From positions 1-64,000 of the forward strand of contig NZ_KB903643.1 of assembly GCF_000379725.1 (NCBI RefSeq): a stretch of DNA of 64,000 nt. The letters run 5' to 3'. Below the pieces are notes generated by a model, which had not been told where the DNA came from, did not search any database, and saw only the letters and a list, made by a program, of their open reading frames with translations. This document shows positions 8,597-18,333 of the stretch, piece by piece. Source of the DNA: Cytophaga aurantiaca DSM 3654 (GTDB lineage: Bacteria > Bacteroidota > Bacteroidia > Cytophagales > Cytophagaceae). Position 1 is the first letter of the stretch. Every line of letters begins with the position of its first letter. The position numbers were made by a program, and so were the translations under genes.

Positions 8597-9706
8597 ATGA
8601 AAAACAGAACATATACATATTTAGGTTTAGGCTTACTAGCACTAACGTTCGCTTGTAGCGCACCGGATAAAAAAGCCGAATTAGAAAAATTGAAATCGGA
8701 ACAATCTTCTTTATCCGAAAAAATTAAAGCACTTGAAGAAGAAATTAAAAAAACAGATACAACCGATGCTACAAAATATATTGTAGTAGGTTTTGAAGCA
8801 GTAAAGAAAGCACCGTTTGTACATTATATTCAGGTTCAAGGAAAAATTGATTCGGACAAAAATGTTCAGATCAGTTCTACCATAGGAGGTTCTGTAGAAA
8901 AAATATATGTAGTGAAAGGTCAGTCGGTACAAAAAGGTGCCTTGCTTGCCAAAACAGATGGCGAGCAGATCCTGAAAGGGATTCAGGAGATCGATAAAGC
9001 GTTGGAGTTAGCCAATCAATTGTATGACAAACAAAAACGTTTATGGGATCAGCAAATTGGTACTGAAGTACAATACCTTCAGGCGAAGAATCAGAAGGAA
9101 TCTTTAGAAAGCAGAAAAGCAACGTTGCAGGAACAATATTCTCAAACTTCTATTCGCGCACCATTTGCAGGGGTTATAGATGAAGTATATGCTAAAGAAG
9201 GACAAATGTTAGCTCCAGGATATCCTGCATTCAGACTGGTAAATGCAAATGATGTGAAATTGGTTGCAAATATTTCTGAATCGTATGTGAAAAATGTAAG
9301 AGTAGGACAGGAAGCAGTTGTAACCTTCCCGGATCTGAAGAAAGATGTTAAAACGCGTGTAACCGTTGTGGGAGATGTTATTGATCCTATAAATAGAACA
9401 TTCCAGGTTGATCTGGGTTTAAAGCAGGATCAAAATTTATTAAAGGCAAACATGATCTCATACATTAAGATCAAAGATTACACAAACCCTTCTATTGTTG
9501 TGATTCCGATGAATCTTGTTCAGCGTAACAACGATAAAAATTATGTATACGTTGTAGATGGTACTGTTTCTGCAAAGCGCTTTATAACCCTTGGTCAACA
9601 CTATGAAAACTCTGTAGAGGTTTTAGACGGATTAAAAGAAGGTGATAAATTAATCACAATCGGTTACCAGGATTTAGTAGAAGGTCAGCCGATTAAATTT
9701 GAATAG
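8597..9706 (+). CDS. RND efflux periplasmic adaptor (membrane-fusion lipoprotein)
   Basis: This 369-residue HlyD/AcrA-like adaptor has a signal peptide with lipobox LTFACS, which should anchor it by a lipidated Cys. Residues about 27-52 form an extra charged coiled coil (KKAELEKLKSEQSSLSEKI). The lipoyl/barrel-sandwich halves follow (VEKIYVVKGQSVQKGALLAK and IRAPFAGVIDEVYAKEGQML), then the beta-barrel and membrane-proximal domains. It links the TolC channel to the RND pump. The short coiled coil just after the lipid anchor is an addition relative to textbook AcrA. Confidence 0.93.
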   Translation: MKNRTYTYLGLGLLALTFACSAPDKKAELEKLKSEQSSLSEKIKALEEEIKKTDTTDATKYIVVGFEAVKKAPFVHYIQVQGKIDSDKNVQISSTIGGSVEKIYVVKGQSVQKGALLAKTDGEQILKGIQEIDKALELANQLYDKQKRLWDQQIGTEVQYLQAKNQKESLESRKATLQEQYSQTSIRAPFAGVIDEVYAKEGQMLAPGYPAFRLVNANDVKLVANISESYVKNVRVGQEAVVTFPDLKKDVKTRVTVVGDVIDPINRTFQVDLGLKQDQNLLKANMISYIKIKDYTNPSIVVIPMNLVQRNNDKNYVYVVDGTVSAKRFITLGQHYENSVEVLDGLKEGDKLITIGYQDLVEGQPIKFE

Positions 9707-9770
9707 TTCTACAACTCATTAGATAAAGTTGTGTAATCGAAAGATTGCATGCAAACAAAAGCTTATATAT

Positions 9771-12700
9771 ATGAAAGAGTTTAAACTTAGTAGCTGGTCC
9801 ATTGATAATAAGACAAGTGTTTATGTACTGACCGTACTCATATCGTTTTTCGGTTTGATGTCTTATTTCAGCATGCCCAAAGAGCAATTTCCTGAGATTG
9901 TATTTCCTCAGATGTACATTGCTACCATTTATCCCGGTACTTCACCAACGGATATGGAGAAGTTGGTTACCAAGCACATTGAAAAACAAGTAAAAGGTAT
10001 TTCTGGTGTTAAAAAAATTACCAGTAATTCCATACAGGATTATTCAAGTGTATTGGTGGAATTCAATACAGACGTTGATGTTAACGTTGCAAAACAAAAA
10101 GTAAAAGATGCGGTAGATCAGGCTAAAAATGATTTGCCTACAGATTTACCGGATGATCCGCAGGTAATTGAAGTTGACGTTTCGCAAGTTCCGATTATGG
10201 GTATAAACCTTTCGGGAGATTATGAATTGAGCAAGCTGAAAAAATATGCGGATGATATGCAGGATCAGATCGAATCTATGAAAGAGATCCGTCGTGTAGA
10301 TATCGTTGGTGCTCCTGAGCGTGAGATTCAGGTGAACGTGGATAAATATAAAATGGAAGCAGCTAACATTACATTTGCTGATGTAGAGCGCGCTATTCAA
10401 AGTCAAAACTTAACAATCTCCGGCGGTACCATTAAGATGGATGGTATCAAAAGAAATATTACTGTTACGGGTGAGTTTGACAAGATGGATCAAATTGATA
10501 ATCTGCTGATCTTATCTCAGTCGGGTGCAAAGACTTATTTGAAAGACATTCTTGAAAAGGGTGGTGTAAAGGATACATACAAGGAAGCAGAAAGCTTTGC
10601 GCGTTTGAATGGTAAAAACGTAATTACACTGAACGTTATTAAACGTGGAGGGATGAACCTGATTGATGCCTCGGATAAAATTCAGGACTTGATTGAGCTG
10701 CAACAAAAAACAAAATTGCCTGATGGATTAAAAATAACGATCACAGGTGACCAGTCGGATGCTACACGTACAACGTTACATGATTTGATCAACACGATCA
10801 TTATCGGTTTCATACTTGTTGTTATTATTCTGATGTTCTTTATGGGTACAACCAACGCCATCTTTGTTGGTTTGTCTGTGCCGCTTTCTATGGCCATTGC
10901 ATTCCTTGTACTACCAACAATGGGTATTACATTAAACATGATTGTACTATTTGCATTCTTACTTGCTTTGGGTATTGTGGTGGATGATGCGATTGTTGTT
11001 ATTGAAAACACACACCGTATCTATGAAAATGGAAAGGTGCCGATCAAACAAGCCGCTAAGCAGGCCACAGGTGAGGTGTTCATGCCGGTATTCTCCGGTA
11101 CAATGACAACGCTTGCACCGTTCGTTCCATTATTATTCTGGAAAGGGATCATTGGTAAATTCATGTACTTCTTACCGGTTACCCTGATTGTTACCTTACT
11201 TGCATCTTTGCTGGTAGCATATATTATGAACCCGGTGTTCGCGGTAGATTTCATGAAACCACATGCACATGGTGAAAGTCATAAAAAGATAACAAGAGGT
11301 TATATTATTACAATGATCGTATTTGTGGTGATTGCTTTACTGGGTTATGCAGCCGGTTCATTCGGTTTCGGAAACTTTGTAATTGTATTGTCATTATTGT
11401 ATTCATTAAACAAATTTGTACTGATCGATGTCATTCAGCATTTTCAGGATGATATCTGGCCTGGTGTACAAAATAAATATGAAAAAGTACTTGAATGGTG
11501 TCTGCAGGGTGCCCGTCCGTTTATATTACTTGGCGGCATTGTAGTATTATTCTTCTTCTCGATCTTCTTAACCTTCTTTATTGTTAAACCTAAAGTTGAA
11601 TTCTTTCCTACAAGTGATCCCAATTTTATCTACGCGTATGTTAGTTTACCAATCGGTACAGATCAGTCGTATACCGATTCGATCTCACAGGTAGTTGAAA
11701 ATCGTATATTTAAAGTAATCGGTCACGAGAATCCGATTGTATCCTCTGTAATTACCAATGTTGCCATTGGTGCAGGTGATGCGAATGAAATGGATTTAAG
11801 TACTGCCCCGCACAAAGCAAAAGTTACTGTTGCCTTTGTTGAGTTTGCACATCGTAATGGTGAATCAACGGTACCATACTTAAGTAAGATCCGTGATGCT
11901 GTGAAAGGAATTGCTGGAGCGCAGATCATTGTTGATCAGGAGAAAGGCGGACCACCAACGGGTAAGGAGATTAATATTGAACTTATTGGAGATGATTACG
12001 ATGAATTGATCGAACTTTCTGAATCGTTGAAAAGACAAATTGATAATTCAGGTATTCAAGGAATTGAAGATTTGAAATCGGATGTAGTAAAAAACAAACC
12101 TGAGATTGTAATAGATATTGATAAAGAGAAAGCAAATGCCGAAGGTGTTTCTGTCGCGCAGATCGGTATGGAATTGCGTTATGCAGTGTTTGGTAAAGAC
12201 GTTTCCAAATTCCGCGATAAGGATGATGAATATGATATTGAATTGAGATATACATTTGATCAGCGTACGAACATCGATGACATTATGAATTCAAAAATTA
12301 CGTTCCGCGATATGAATATGGGCGGACAGATTCGTCAGATTCCATTGTCATCTATTGCCACTGCGCATTTTGGTAATTCATACGGTGGTGTAAAACGTAA
12401 AAATCAACGTCGTATCGTAACGTTATCTTCGAATGTATTGTCCGGAGCAAATGGCAATGAAATTAATGCAGAGATCAAAAAGCTGCTTCCGAATTTTAAG
12501 AAACCTTCCGAAGTACTTATTCAATTGACAGGTGCACAGGAAGAGCAGGCAGAAACAGGCGCCTTCTTAGGAATGGCAATGTTGATTTCATTTCTTATGA
12601 TTTTCTTTATCCTTGTTACTCAATTTAACTCAATCAGTAAACCACTGTTGATTATTTCTGAGATCGGATTCAGTATTATCGGTGTATTTCTGGGTGTGTG

Positions 12701-13151
12701 TATCTTTGATATGTCGTTGGTTATTGTAATGACAGGTGTTGGTATCATTGCACTTGCAGGTATTGTGGTGCGGAATGGTATTATCCTGGTTGAATTTACA
12801 GATACAATTATGGAAGAAGGACACGATCTGAAGTATGCGATCGTACATGCTGGTAAAGTACGTATGACTCCCGTATTGCTTACTGCAACGGCAACCATTC
12901 TTGGTTTGATTCCATTGGCAGTTGGTTTGAACATCGACTTTGTACGTTTATTCGCTGAAGGTAATCCACACATTTTCTTCGGTGGTGACAGCGTTGCATT
13001 CTGGGGACCTCTTGCATGGACAATGATCCACGGTCTTGCGTTTGCAACATTCTTAACCTTAATCTTGGTGCCGGTTATGTACTACATCAATTACAAAGCA
13101 AGCCGTAAGATTAAAGGCTGGTTTGGAATTAAGGTAGAGAAACTGTCTTAA
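9771..13151 (+). CDS. RND-family efflux transporter, inner-membrane pump
   Basis: This 1126-residue proton-driven pump has the AcrB layout of 12 membrane segments and two large periplasmic loops. Seen are the N-terminal FPEIVFPQM, the porter segment YPGTSPTDMEKLVTKHIEK, and TM4 with LGIVVDDAIVVIENTHR carrying the proton-relay aspartates. A second-half copy ends with GIVVRNGIILVEF. An added membrane stretch between the halves (about residues 515-570) makes it longer than AcrB. The ATG at 9771 (MKEFKLSSWSIDN) fits; an upstream GTG/ATG would add 14 unlikely residues. It is of drug or lipid export type rather than CusA-type, since no Met-rich relay was seen. Confidence 0.92.
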   Translation: MKEFKLSSWSIDNKTSVYVLTVLISFFGLMSYFSMPKEQFPEIVFPQMYIATIYPGTSPTDMEKLVTKHIEKQVKGISGVKKITSNSIQDYSSVLVEFNTDVDVNVAKQKVKDAVDQAKNDLPTDLPDDPQVIEVDVSQVPIMGINLSGDYELSKLKKYADDMQDQIESMKEIRRVDIVGAPEREIQVNVDKYKMEAANITFADVERAIQSQNLTISGGTIKMDGIKRNITVTGEFDKMDQIDNLLILSQSGAKTYLKDILEKGGVKDTYKEAESFARLNGKNVITLNVIKRGGMNLIDASDKIQDLIELQQKTKLPDGLKITITGDQSDATRTTLHDLINTIIIGFILVVIILMFFMGTTNAIFVGLSVPLSMAIAFLVLPTMGITLNMIVLFAFLLALGIVVDDAIVVIENTHRIYENGKVPIKQAAKQATGEVFMPVFSGTMTTLAPFVPLLFWKGIIGKFMYFLPVTLIVTLLASLLVAYIMNPVFAVDFMKPHAHGESHKKITRGYIITMIVFVVIALLGYAAGSFGFGNFVIVLSLLYSLNKFVLIDVIQHFQDDIWPGVQNKYEKVLEWCLQGARPFILLGGIVVLFFFSIFLTFFIVKPKVEFFPTSDPNFIYAYVSLPIGTDQSYTDSISQVVENRIFKVIGHENPIVSSVITNVAIGAGDANEMDLSTAPHKAKVTVAFVEFAHRNGESTVPYLSKIRDAVKGIAGAQIIVDQEKGGPPTGKEINIELIGDDYDELIELSESLKRQIDNSGIQGIEDLKSDVVKNKPEIVIDIDKEKANAEGVSVAQIGMELRYAVFGKDVSKFRDKDDEYDIELRYTFDQRTNIDDIMNSKITFRDMNMGGQIRQIPLSSIATAHFGNSYGGVKRKNQRRIVTLSSNVLSGANGNEINAEIKKLLPNFKKPSEVLIQLTGAQEEQAETGAFLGMAMLISFLMIFFILVTQFNSISKPLLIISEIGFSIIGVFLGVCIFDMSLVIVMTGVGIIALAGIVVRNGIILVEFTDTIMEEGHDLKYAIVHAGKVRMTPVLLTATATILGLIPLAVGLNIDFVRLFAEGNPHIFFGGDSVAFWGPLAWTMIHGLAFATFLTLILVPVMYYINYKASRKIKGWFGIKVEKLS

Positions 13152-13288
13152 AGCCTAACGCGAAAAGCTTAAAACAAAAAGGTCGTCTCGTTAATTTAAC
13201 GTGACGACCTTTTTGTTTTTATTCTTTGAAAGAAACTTTAACAATTAAAGACTGCTCTCAAGTATAGAGCTTTTAGCATTAGGCCTTA
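13150..13288. repeat. Terminator-containing repeat unit, copy 1
   Basis: A 139-bp segment after the RND gene aligns along its length with 17237-17376 in the same orientation. It shares the lead-in CTAACGC-AAAAGCTTAAA, the GGTCGTC hairpin, GAAAGAAACT, ACTGCTCT-AAG and a final TAGGC-TTA. The copies are diverged outside the hairpin core. They bracket an AT-rich segment with one large gene. Confidence 0.7.
13171..13219 (+). terminator. Terminator of the efflux operon
   Basis: A 24-bp stem with one mismatch (13171-13194 with 13196-13219), core GGTCGTC/GACGACC, ends in a T-rich tract about 20 bp after the RND stop codon. Confidence 0.85.
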
Positions 13289-13943
13289 AGTTTTACTCGT
13301 CGTAATGGCAATTTTTTAAAACGTTTGGCACCGTGTATGTATCCTTTGCTGCTTTTTTTATAGCACATTTTCATGTATAGTCTGTTTCACTATTGTTCAG
13401 ATAAAAATCCCAAATAGTCAACAGTAGATGTGAATACTTCATAAAAAGCTTTAAATAATTAATTCTTTGGACTGAAATTCAATTATCCCGGATTTTATTT
13501 AAGGAATTTTCCTTTTTAAATTTCTTAGAAAAAACTGCCTGGCGTACCTGTAAAAGAGATTTGATCAAGATTCGAAGTATTATTTTTCCCAAAGTTCGTT
13601 TGGACTGTTTACTTATGCGCTTATCAAGAGTATTATTTAACAGGCTATATAATCAGGAAATAATACAGATTAATAATAAAATTATACAAGTCAGCCTTAT
13701 TCTCAGAGCTTCAGTTTGTGGGGTAAAATAAAATTTGCTCCGATTTTTAATAAGGTATTGAATATTAGAAGTTTATGGTGTAAGTACATTTATTTATGAA
13801 TGGATTATATACCAATATGTTAGTGATTGAATCTTGCCGAAATAAAGCTTTTTAAGGCTGATATACTTTATATCTTATTTATAATGAGTTTATTAAAATT
13901 AATTGGCTTTGTGCATAGATCCTGCAATTTTACTTAATCTATT
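13289..13943. other. AT-rich non-coding gap
   Basis: About 655 bp without a credible reading frame on either strand and visibly more AT-rich than the flanking core genes. It contains no recognised RNA gene. It may hold the promoter of the 13944 gene, but no convincing TTTG/TAnnTTTG pair was found close to the start. Confidence 0.5.
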
Positions 13944-16900
13944 ATGAAGAGAATTTTATTAATTATTACCTTCTTATTATTTAGTTGTGTTGAATCGTTT
14001 TCACAATGCCTTAATAGTGGGGCAGCCCCAACATTAAAACAAACATTTGGTAAGGGTAGCCCACAATTTAGCACAAATACACCTGCTGTGGAAGGCTTTA
14101 CTACTTCATATAATCAAGTATTTGGTGGGGGATCAAATACGATAAATGATGGTCAGTTTGCTTTTATAAACAGCGTTCCTAATCCTTTTAATGTTTGGCA
14201 TTTAGGTGCAAAAGATCATACAGGTGATCCGGGTGGTTATATGATGATGGTAAATGCTAGTTTTGCTCCCGATGAATTTTACAGACAAAATATTTCAGGT
14301 TTATGTGTTGGCGTAACATATAATTTTTCAGTTTGGTTAGCAAATGTTGATTTATATAATGCTACAAGAATAAAACCCAATGTTCGATTTGAAATTCGTA
14401 ATAGCATAAATAATAATCTAATAACTTTTTATGAAACAGGTGATATTAACAATCAAAACACCTTTCAATGGATACAGCATTCCTTAACATTTACTACAAC
14501 GACTAGTGATATAACACTACTTCTTTTAAATAATAATCCGGGAGGAGGGGGAAATGATTTAGCCTTGGATGATATTGAGTTTAAACCTTGCTTACCAAAG
14601 TATTCCATTAACATTTCAAATGGTATAAAAAAGCTTTGCTTAGGGAATGATTTACTTTTAAATGCATCAGTAATTGGGACGGATTATCTTACTCCAGAAT
14701 ATCAATGGCAACACAAAAATTCTGCTGGAATAATGATAGATATCGTTGGTGCAAATTCTAAAACGTTTACAAAAAACAATATTGCATTAGCTGATTCTGG
14801 TTGGTATCGATTGTTAATTTCTGAGAATGGAATAGCAAATTCAATTCAATGTCGTTCAATAGATTCCATTTTTATTGAAATATATCCAGAATTAAAACCT
14901 GGTAAAATAGGTTCGAATCAAAGCATCTGTTATAATTCAAAACCTGCAGTATTATCAAGCATTGCACTAGCTACAGGTGGTAATGGAAGTTTTACGTATT
15001 CATGGGAATATTCGGAAGATTTAACTACTTGGATTGATTTAAATTCAGCTACTAATTCTTTTACAGAAACACAAAAATTACTAAGGACTAGAAATTATCG
15101 TCGTAAGGTTAAAACAACTTGCTATGAAGGTTACTCCGATACGGTTACAGTAATCGTATCACCTGTAGTCATACCTGGTAAAATAGGTTCAAATCAAACC
15201 ATCTGTTATAATTCAAAACCTGCAGTAGTATCAAGTAATGCCCTTGCTACAGGGGGGGATGGAAATTATACGTATTCGTGGGAATATTCAGAAGATTTAA
15301 CTACTTGGATTGATTTAAATACAGCAACTAGTTCTTTTGCAGAAACACAAAAATTACTAAGCACTAGAAATTATCGTCGAAAGGTTATATCAGCTTGCTA
15401 TGAAGGTTACTCCGATACGGTTACAGTAATCGTTTTACCTGCAGTCCTACCTGGTAAAATAGGCTCGGATCAAATTGTTTGTGATGGGGATGTTCCTAAA
15501 GAATTAAAAGAAGTTGCTGCGTCTTCAGGTGGTGATGGTAATTATACGTATTCATGGGAATTGTCAACCGATTTGAATTCCTGGCAACTTCAATCAAATT
15601 CGAATACAATGAATCATCTTCCTGTTATTACTATTAATTCTGATACTTGGTATAGAAGGAAAACTCAAGATGGTATATGTTCAGTAGTTTATAGTGATAC
15701 AATAAAATTAACATATCAATTAACTACAATACCAACAGTTACTAATTTTAAATTTTGTAAAGATATCCAAACTGTTCCTTTTTCAATAACAGGTACAAAT
15801 TTACTATGGTATCAAGATCTATCAGACGTTACTGGAGAATCAACTATTCCTTCACCAAATACACAACATGTAGGAACTTTTAATTATTTTGTAACACAAA
15901 CGGTTAATACATGCGAGAGTAGTAAAGCAGAAATTCAAGTAGAGATTTTATCAAAACCAGAAATTGCTGTCAATAGTTTAGCTATTTGTGAAGGTGAAGA
16001 AGGGTTATTAACGGCAAGTGTCTTAGGTGGCACTGGAATGTTGGATTATGCTTGGACTCCTATTACAGGATTAAGTTTCGTATCAAATGCTAGTGCCAAA
16101 GTCCAACCAAGTATTACAACTGATTATCAAATTATAGTTACGGATAGTGAATTTTGTAAGGATACTGTAGTTTCTACCGTTACAATAAATCCCAAACCAA
16201 TTGTTACAATAGATGGAAGTGATGTATGTAGTGGTTCACCTGTAACACTTAATGCATCGGTAACGAATTACACGGGAGTTTTGCATTATGATTGGTCGCC
16301 AACTTTGGGACTTTCTTCTCTTAATACTGCTACTGTTGTTGCTACGCCCTTAGTAACGACAGATTATAAACTTCAGGTAATTGATTCGAAAAATTGCAAA
16401 ACAGAAATTACGAAAACAGTAGGTGTAACAACAAGACCTATTGCGAAAATTATTGGTAATGATACAATTTTATGTACAGGGGAATCTGTAGAATATCAAT
16501 CATATCAAGACCCCTTAGAACACTATTCTTTTGTCTGGTATAAAAGTGATGATAATATTAATTTTTATCAAGTAAGTACGCAACCTAATTATACAACTTC
16601 CGAAAGAGGTTATTTTAGATTAAATGTATATAACAATGGAATTTGTGAAGCTCAATCACAAATAGTTCATGTGAAAACAGAAGATATTTCAATTAAGTTA
16701 GATGCCCAATCTTCAACAATTGAATGGAATGACCCAATAAACTTGTCTGTTGTTGGGGGGCTTAGTACTTACACATACACATGGAGGCCGAATCCACCTA
16801 TTGTTCCAGTTAATAGTCCTACAGTATCATTTTATAACAATCAAAGTGCAATGTACTATGTAGTAGTTCAAGGTGATAAATGTTTTGCAGAAGATTCTAT

Positions 16901-17192
16901 TTTTATAAAAGTGCTTCCGCCTATTAAAATTCCAAATGTAATTACACCCAATGGTGATAATGTAAATGATGCTTGGGAAATCGCTGGCTTATCTGAATAT
17001 ACATCTGCAGAAGTGATTATTTTCAATCGTTGGGGAACTATTGTTTATAATTATCCTAAAGGATACATAGAAAATTGGAGAGGGATTTCAAAAAATGGTG
17101 GTGACCTTCCTGATGGTACCTATTTCTATATTATAAATCTAAAGGATAGCCATAATAAATCATTTAATGGTTATGTTGAAATTATTCGATAA
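13944..17192 (+). CDS. Type IX-secreted repeat-rich surface protein (gliding-motility C-terminal domain)
   Basis: This 1082-residue exported protein has a signal peptide ending near SFSQ. Residues about 20-215 resemble a beta-sandwich, carbohydrate-binding-like domain (aromatic residues, LALDDIEF near its end). Ig-like repeats follow: two near-identical 92-residue units begin at residues 319 and 411 (PGKIGSNQ[ST]ICYNSKPAV), and a diverged third begins at 503. More Ig/PKD-like modules lead to a sorting domain at about 999-1082 (VITPNGDNVNDAWEIAG, IIFNRWGTIVYN). Codon and base use is noticeably more AT-rich than the flanking efflux and amidase genes. It is likely an adhesin; no enzyme domain was recognised. 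Confidence 0.85.
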   Translation: MKRILLIITFLLFSCVESFSQCLNSGAAPTLKQTFGKGSPQFSTNTPAVEGFTTSYNQVFGGGSNTINDGQFAFINSVPNPFNVWHLGAKDHTGDPGGYMMMVNASFAPDEFYRQNISGLCVGVTYNFSVWLANVDLYNATRIKPNVRFEIRNSINNNLITFYETGDINNQNTFQWIQHSLTFTTTTSDITLLLLNNNPGGGGNDLALDDIEFKPCLPKYSINISNGIKKLCLGNDLLLNASVIGTDYLTPEYQWQHKNSAGIMIDIVGANSKTFTKNNIALADSGWYRLLISENGIANSIQCRSIDSIFIEIYPELKPGKIGSNQSICYNSKPAVLSSIALATGGNGSFTYSWEYSEDLTTWIDLNSATNSFTETQKLLRTRNYRRKVKTTCYEGYSDTVTVIVSPVVIPGKIGSNQTICYNSKPAVVSSNALATGGDGNYTYSWEYSEDLTTWIDLNTATSSFAETQKLLSTRNYRRKVISACYEGYSDTVTVIVLPAVLPGKIGSDQIVCDGDVPKELKEVAASSGGDGNYTYSWELSTDLNSWQLQSNSNTMNHLPVITINSDTWYRRKTQDGICSVVYSDTIKLTYQLTTIPTVTNFKFCKDIQTVPFSITGTNLLWYQDLSDVTGESTIPSPNTQHVGTFNYFVTQTVNTCESSKAEIQVEILSKPEIAVNSLAICEGEEGLLTASVLGGTGMLDYAWTPITGLSFVSNASAKVQPSITTDYQIIVTDSEFCKDTVVSTVTINPKPIVTIDGSDVCSGSPVTLNASVTNYTGVLHYDWSPTLGLSSLNTATVVATPLVTTDYKLQVIDSKNCKTEITKTVGVTTRPIAKIIGNDTILCTGESVEYQSYQDPLEHYSFVWYKSDDNINFYQVSTQPNYTTSERGYFRLNVYNNGICEAQSQIVHVKTEDISIKLDAQSSTIEWNDPINLSVVGGLSTYTYTWRPNPPIVPVNSPTVSFYNNQSAMYYVVVQGDKCFAEDSIFIKVLPPIKIPNVITPNGDNVNDAWEIAGLSEYTSAEVIIFNRWGTIVYNYPKGYIENWRGISKNGGDLPDGTYFYIINLKDSHNKSFNGYVEIIR
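14898..15449 (+). repeat. Tandem 276-bp coding repeat
   Basis: Two in-frame 276-bp units (14898-15173 and 15174-15449) encode near-identical 92-residue Ig-like domains. A third, diverged unit starts at 15450. The high nucleotide similarity of the first two suggests recent duplication or gene conversion. Confidence 0.85.
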
Positions 17193-17236
17193 CGTCGAAC
17201 GAAGTGATCGTGCTACATAGTCAAACTTGAGTGTTC

Positions 17237-17376
17237 AAAGTCTAACGCTAAAAGCTTAAAGCAAAAAGGTCGTCCCGATAACTATCGGGACGACCTTTTT
17301 GCTTTAATAATTATTAGAAAGAAACTCTATGAATTTACTACTGCTCTTAAGCATTGACCTTTTTGCCATAGGCTTA
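17237..17376. repeat. Terminator-containing repeat unit, copy 2
   Basis: This 140-bp relative of 13150-13288 lies between the surface-protein gene and the convergent amidase gene. Its right end falls one base before the amidase stop codon. Confidence 0.7.
17256..17307. terminator. Long perfect bidirectional terminator
   Basis: A perfect 25-bp inverted repeat (17256-17280 with 17283-17307) with a two-base centre lies between convergent genes and has A and T runs at its arms. Confidence 0.88.
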
Positions 17377-17377
17377 C

Positions 17378-18250
17378 CTAGTCTCCATCAATAAACCTCT
17401 TCTGTATCGGCGCATACGAATCGATGCGTCTGTCGCGAAGGAAAGGCCAGTGTGTACGGTAATAGTCTGTTTGCGACATATCAATTTCCTGTACGTGTAT
17501 TTCTTCCGTTAAGTGCGGTGCCTGATATAACAAACGACCTTGTGCGTTTGATACAAATGATCCGCCCCAGAACTGCATGCCCGCTTCGATCCCTGTTCTA
17601 TTAACAGATACTACCGGCGTGCCATTCGCAACCGAATGTGAGCGCTGGATTGTTTGCCATGCATTGTACTGATCGGTGTTTACTTCTTCTGTCTGGTGAT
17701 CCGCCCAGCCGATAGCAGTCGGGTAGAAGAGAATGTCTGCACCCATCAACGATGTGATACGCGCTGCTTCCGGATACCATTGGTCCCAGCAGATAAGCAC
17801 TCCTACCGTTGCAAATTTTGTTTTGAAAACTTTATATCCAAGATCACCTGGTGTGAAATAGAATTTTTCATAATAACCCGGATCATCCGGTATGTGCATC
17901 TTACGATACTTACCTAAATAACTTCCGTCTGCGTCAATCACAGCAGTAGTGTTGTGGTACAGACCTTCCGCACGTTTTTCAAATAGGGAAGCAATGATTA
18001 CTACACCAAGCTCTTTTGCCAATGCTTGAAATGCATCGGTAGCAGGACCGGGGATAGCTTCTGCTAATTTAAAATTATCATAGTCTTCTACATCACAGAA
18101 GTAGAGCGACCCAAATAATTCCTGAAGACAAATGATCTGCGCACCTTTCGCTGCTGCTTCACGAATGCCTTTCACATTTTTATCAAAGTTGTCTTTCACA
18201 TTGCTGCTGCAAGACAATTGAACCAAACCAACGTTTACTTTCTTACTCAA
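17378..18250 (-). CDS. aguB: N-carbamoylputrescine amidase (nitrilase superfamily)
   Basis: The enzyme hydrolyses N-carbamoylputrescine to putrescine, CO2 and ammonia in the agmatine route to polyamines. The 290-residue length is typical. The catalytic triad is visible as Glu44 (CLQELFG), Lys117 (KYRKMHIPDDP) and Cys154 (LICWDQWYPEAAR). The segment GYYEKFYFTPGD is characteristic of this branch of the carbon-nitrogen hydrolases. An agmatine deiminase gene, its usual partner, is not adjacent. Other nitrilase-superfamily amidases are possible, but the match to AguB is close. Confidence 0.88.
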   Translation of the reverse strand: MSKKVNVGLVQLSCSSNVKDNFDKNVKGIREAAAKGAQIICLQELFGSLYFCDVEDYDNFKLAEAIPGPATDAFQALAKELGVVIIASLFEKRAEGLYHNTTAVIDADGSYLGKYRKMHIPDDPGYYEKFYFTPGDLGYKVFKTKFATVGVLICWDQWYPEAARITSLMGADILFYPTAIGWADHQTEEVNTDQYNAWQTIQRSHSVANGTPVVSVNRTGIEAGMQFWGGSFVSNAQGRLLYQAPHLTEEIHVQEIDMSQTDYYRTHWPFLRDRRIDSYAPIQKRFIDGD

Positions 18251-18333
18251 TGTTTTATAAGATTAGTTTTAGAATTCAAAATTAACAGTATTTCAAGGGA
18301 AATAAAAGGAATGTGTAAGAGTTTAACCATTCC

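Noticed and set aside
12620-12973. 117-codon minus-strand open frame
   Set aside because: It is a shadow of the RND pump membrane segments; composition rich in Ile/Thr/Asn without domain features.
13289-13943. Possible gene or RNA in the AT-rich gap
   Set aside because: No frame of useful length with coding character, no tRNA-like cloverleaf and no riboswitch-like conserved core could be made out.
14898-15740. Regular repeats as a CRISPR array
   Set aside because: The repeats are 276 bp, in-frame and encode Ig-like domains; no short repeat/spacer pattern exists anywhere in the window.
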